Shown piece by piece: positions 63,723 through 64,000 of a stretch of 64,000 nucleotides of DNA; position 1 is the stretch's first letter, and the number at the start of each line of letters is the position of its first letter. A program made the translations under genes and the position numbers. The DNA is from Todiramphus chloris collaris (taxonomy: Eukaryota; Chordata; Aves; Coraciiformes; Alcedinidae), in NCBI GenBank assembly GCA_025345505.1, contig JANVCC010000022.1, positions 33,021,602 through 33,085,601 on the forward strand. Reading direction: 5' to 3'. The notes under the pieces are model-generated. The model saw only the letters and a program-made list of their open reading frames with translations, was not told the DNA's origin and made no database searches.

Positions 63723-64000
63723 ATTTTATTTTAGCTTGTGTGGGCAGTGAGGGTTCCCATAACCAGAGGGTGAAAAGGTGAGGCTGTGCTTCAAACAGAG
63801 CAGGCAAAACCCTGGCAGGACTCCCACCTATTCAAAAGGGGTCCACGTGGTCTGTTGAGTAAAATGATTTTAATTCGAACCAACATTATCTAATAGCAAT
63901 CCTCAGGGTAAAGCCTTTTTAAAATATTGCCAAGATGGTTTTGGGCAACTAAACTAAATCAGAAACACACAGCCCCCCATATTCAGTGCTTATACTTCAT
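63723..64000. other. Unannotated right edge
   Basis: Single-copy-looking sequence after the truncated CR1. No gene or repeat is recognised. Confidence 0.6.

Overview
The window looks like vertebrate nuclear DNA, most likely from a bird. It carries several CR1-type LINE fragments, two of them ending in the ATTCTATG-like 3' octamer seen reverse-complemented as AATCATAGAATCATAG. Only two protein-coding genes can be supported: STEAP3 (minus strand, left) and C1QL2 (plus strand, right). They lie head to head. The human locus 2q14 has the same neighbour pair and divergent orientation, so this is conserved synteny (known from the human map, not from a search). Almost everything else is intron or intergenic sequence. 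The many short open frames on both strands behave like chance frames.

Layout. 1-4347: the 3' part of STEAP3 on the minus strand, with three intact coding exons (4346-3867, 3412-2885, 1319-1155) joined by canonical GT-AG sites, all in phase 0. The exon lengths 480, 528 and 165 bp fit the STEAP family, whose 528 and 165 bp exons are characteristic. The last coding exon, about 97 residues including the second haem histidine, must lie left of base 1. 4348-16453: a long intron in the 5' UTR with old CR1 pieces. 15850-16600: a CpG island, probably the STEAP3 promoter and non-coding first exon, with a good minus-strand donor at 16453. 16596-17010: a degenerate pentanucleotide array with a 122-bp higher-order period directly behind that promoter. 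17011-47960: intergenic, with an old CR1 copy near 38.7-39.3 kb, simple repeats, and AT-rich ATTA-dense blocks that could be regulatory. 47980-49880: a second CpG island, holding the C1QL2 promoter and first exon. 48907-50070: C1QL2, two coding exons, 272 residues. 50071-64000: a short 3' UTR and then gene-free sequence with two CR1 copies.

The two genes have unrelated jobs. STEAP3 is an NADPH-dependent endosomal metalloreductase that reduces ferric iron in the transferrin cycle. C1QL2 is a secreted C1q/TNF-type synaptic organiser. Their pairing reflects chromosomal history, not a pathway. I found no evidence of a new biological system here. The oddest things are the 122-bp higher-order satellite at the STEAP3 CpG island, the upstream ORF and strong 3' splice-site signal ahead of the C1QL2 start codon, and a 20-base G run that may mark an assembly problem.
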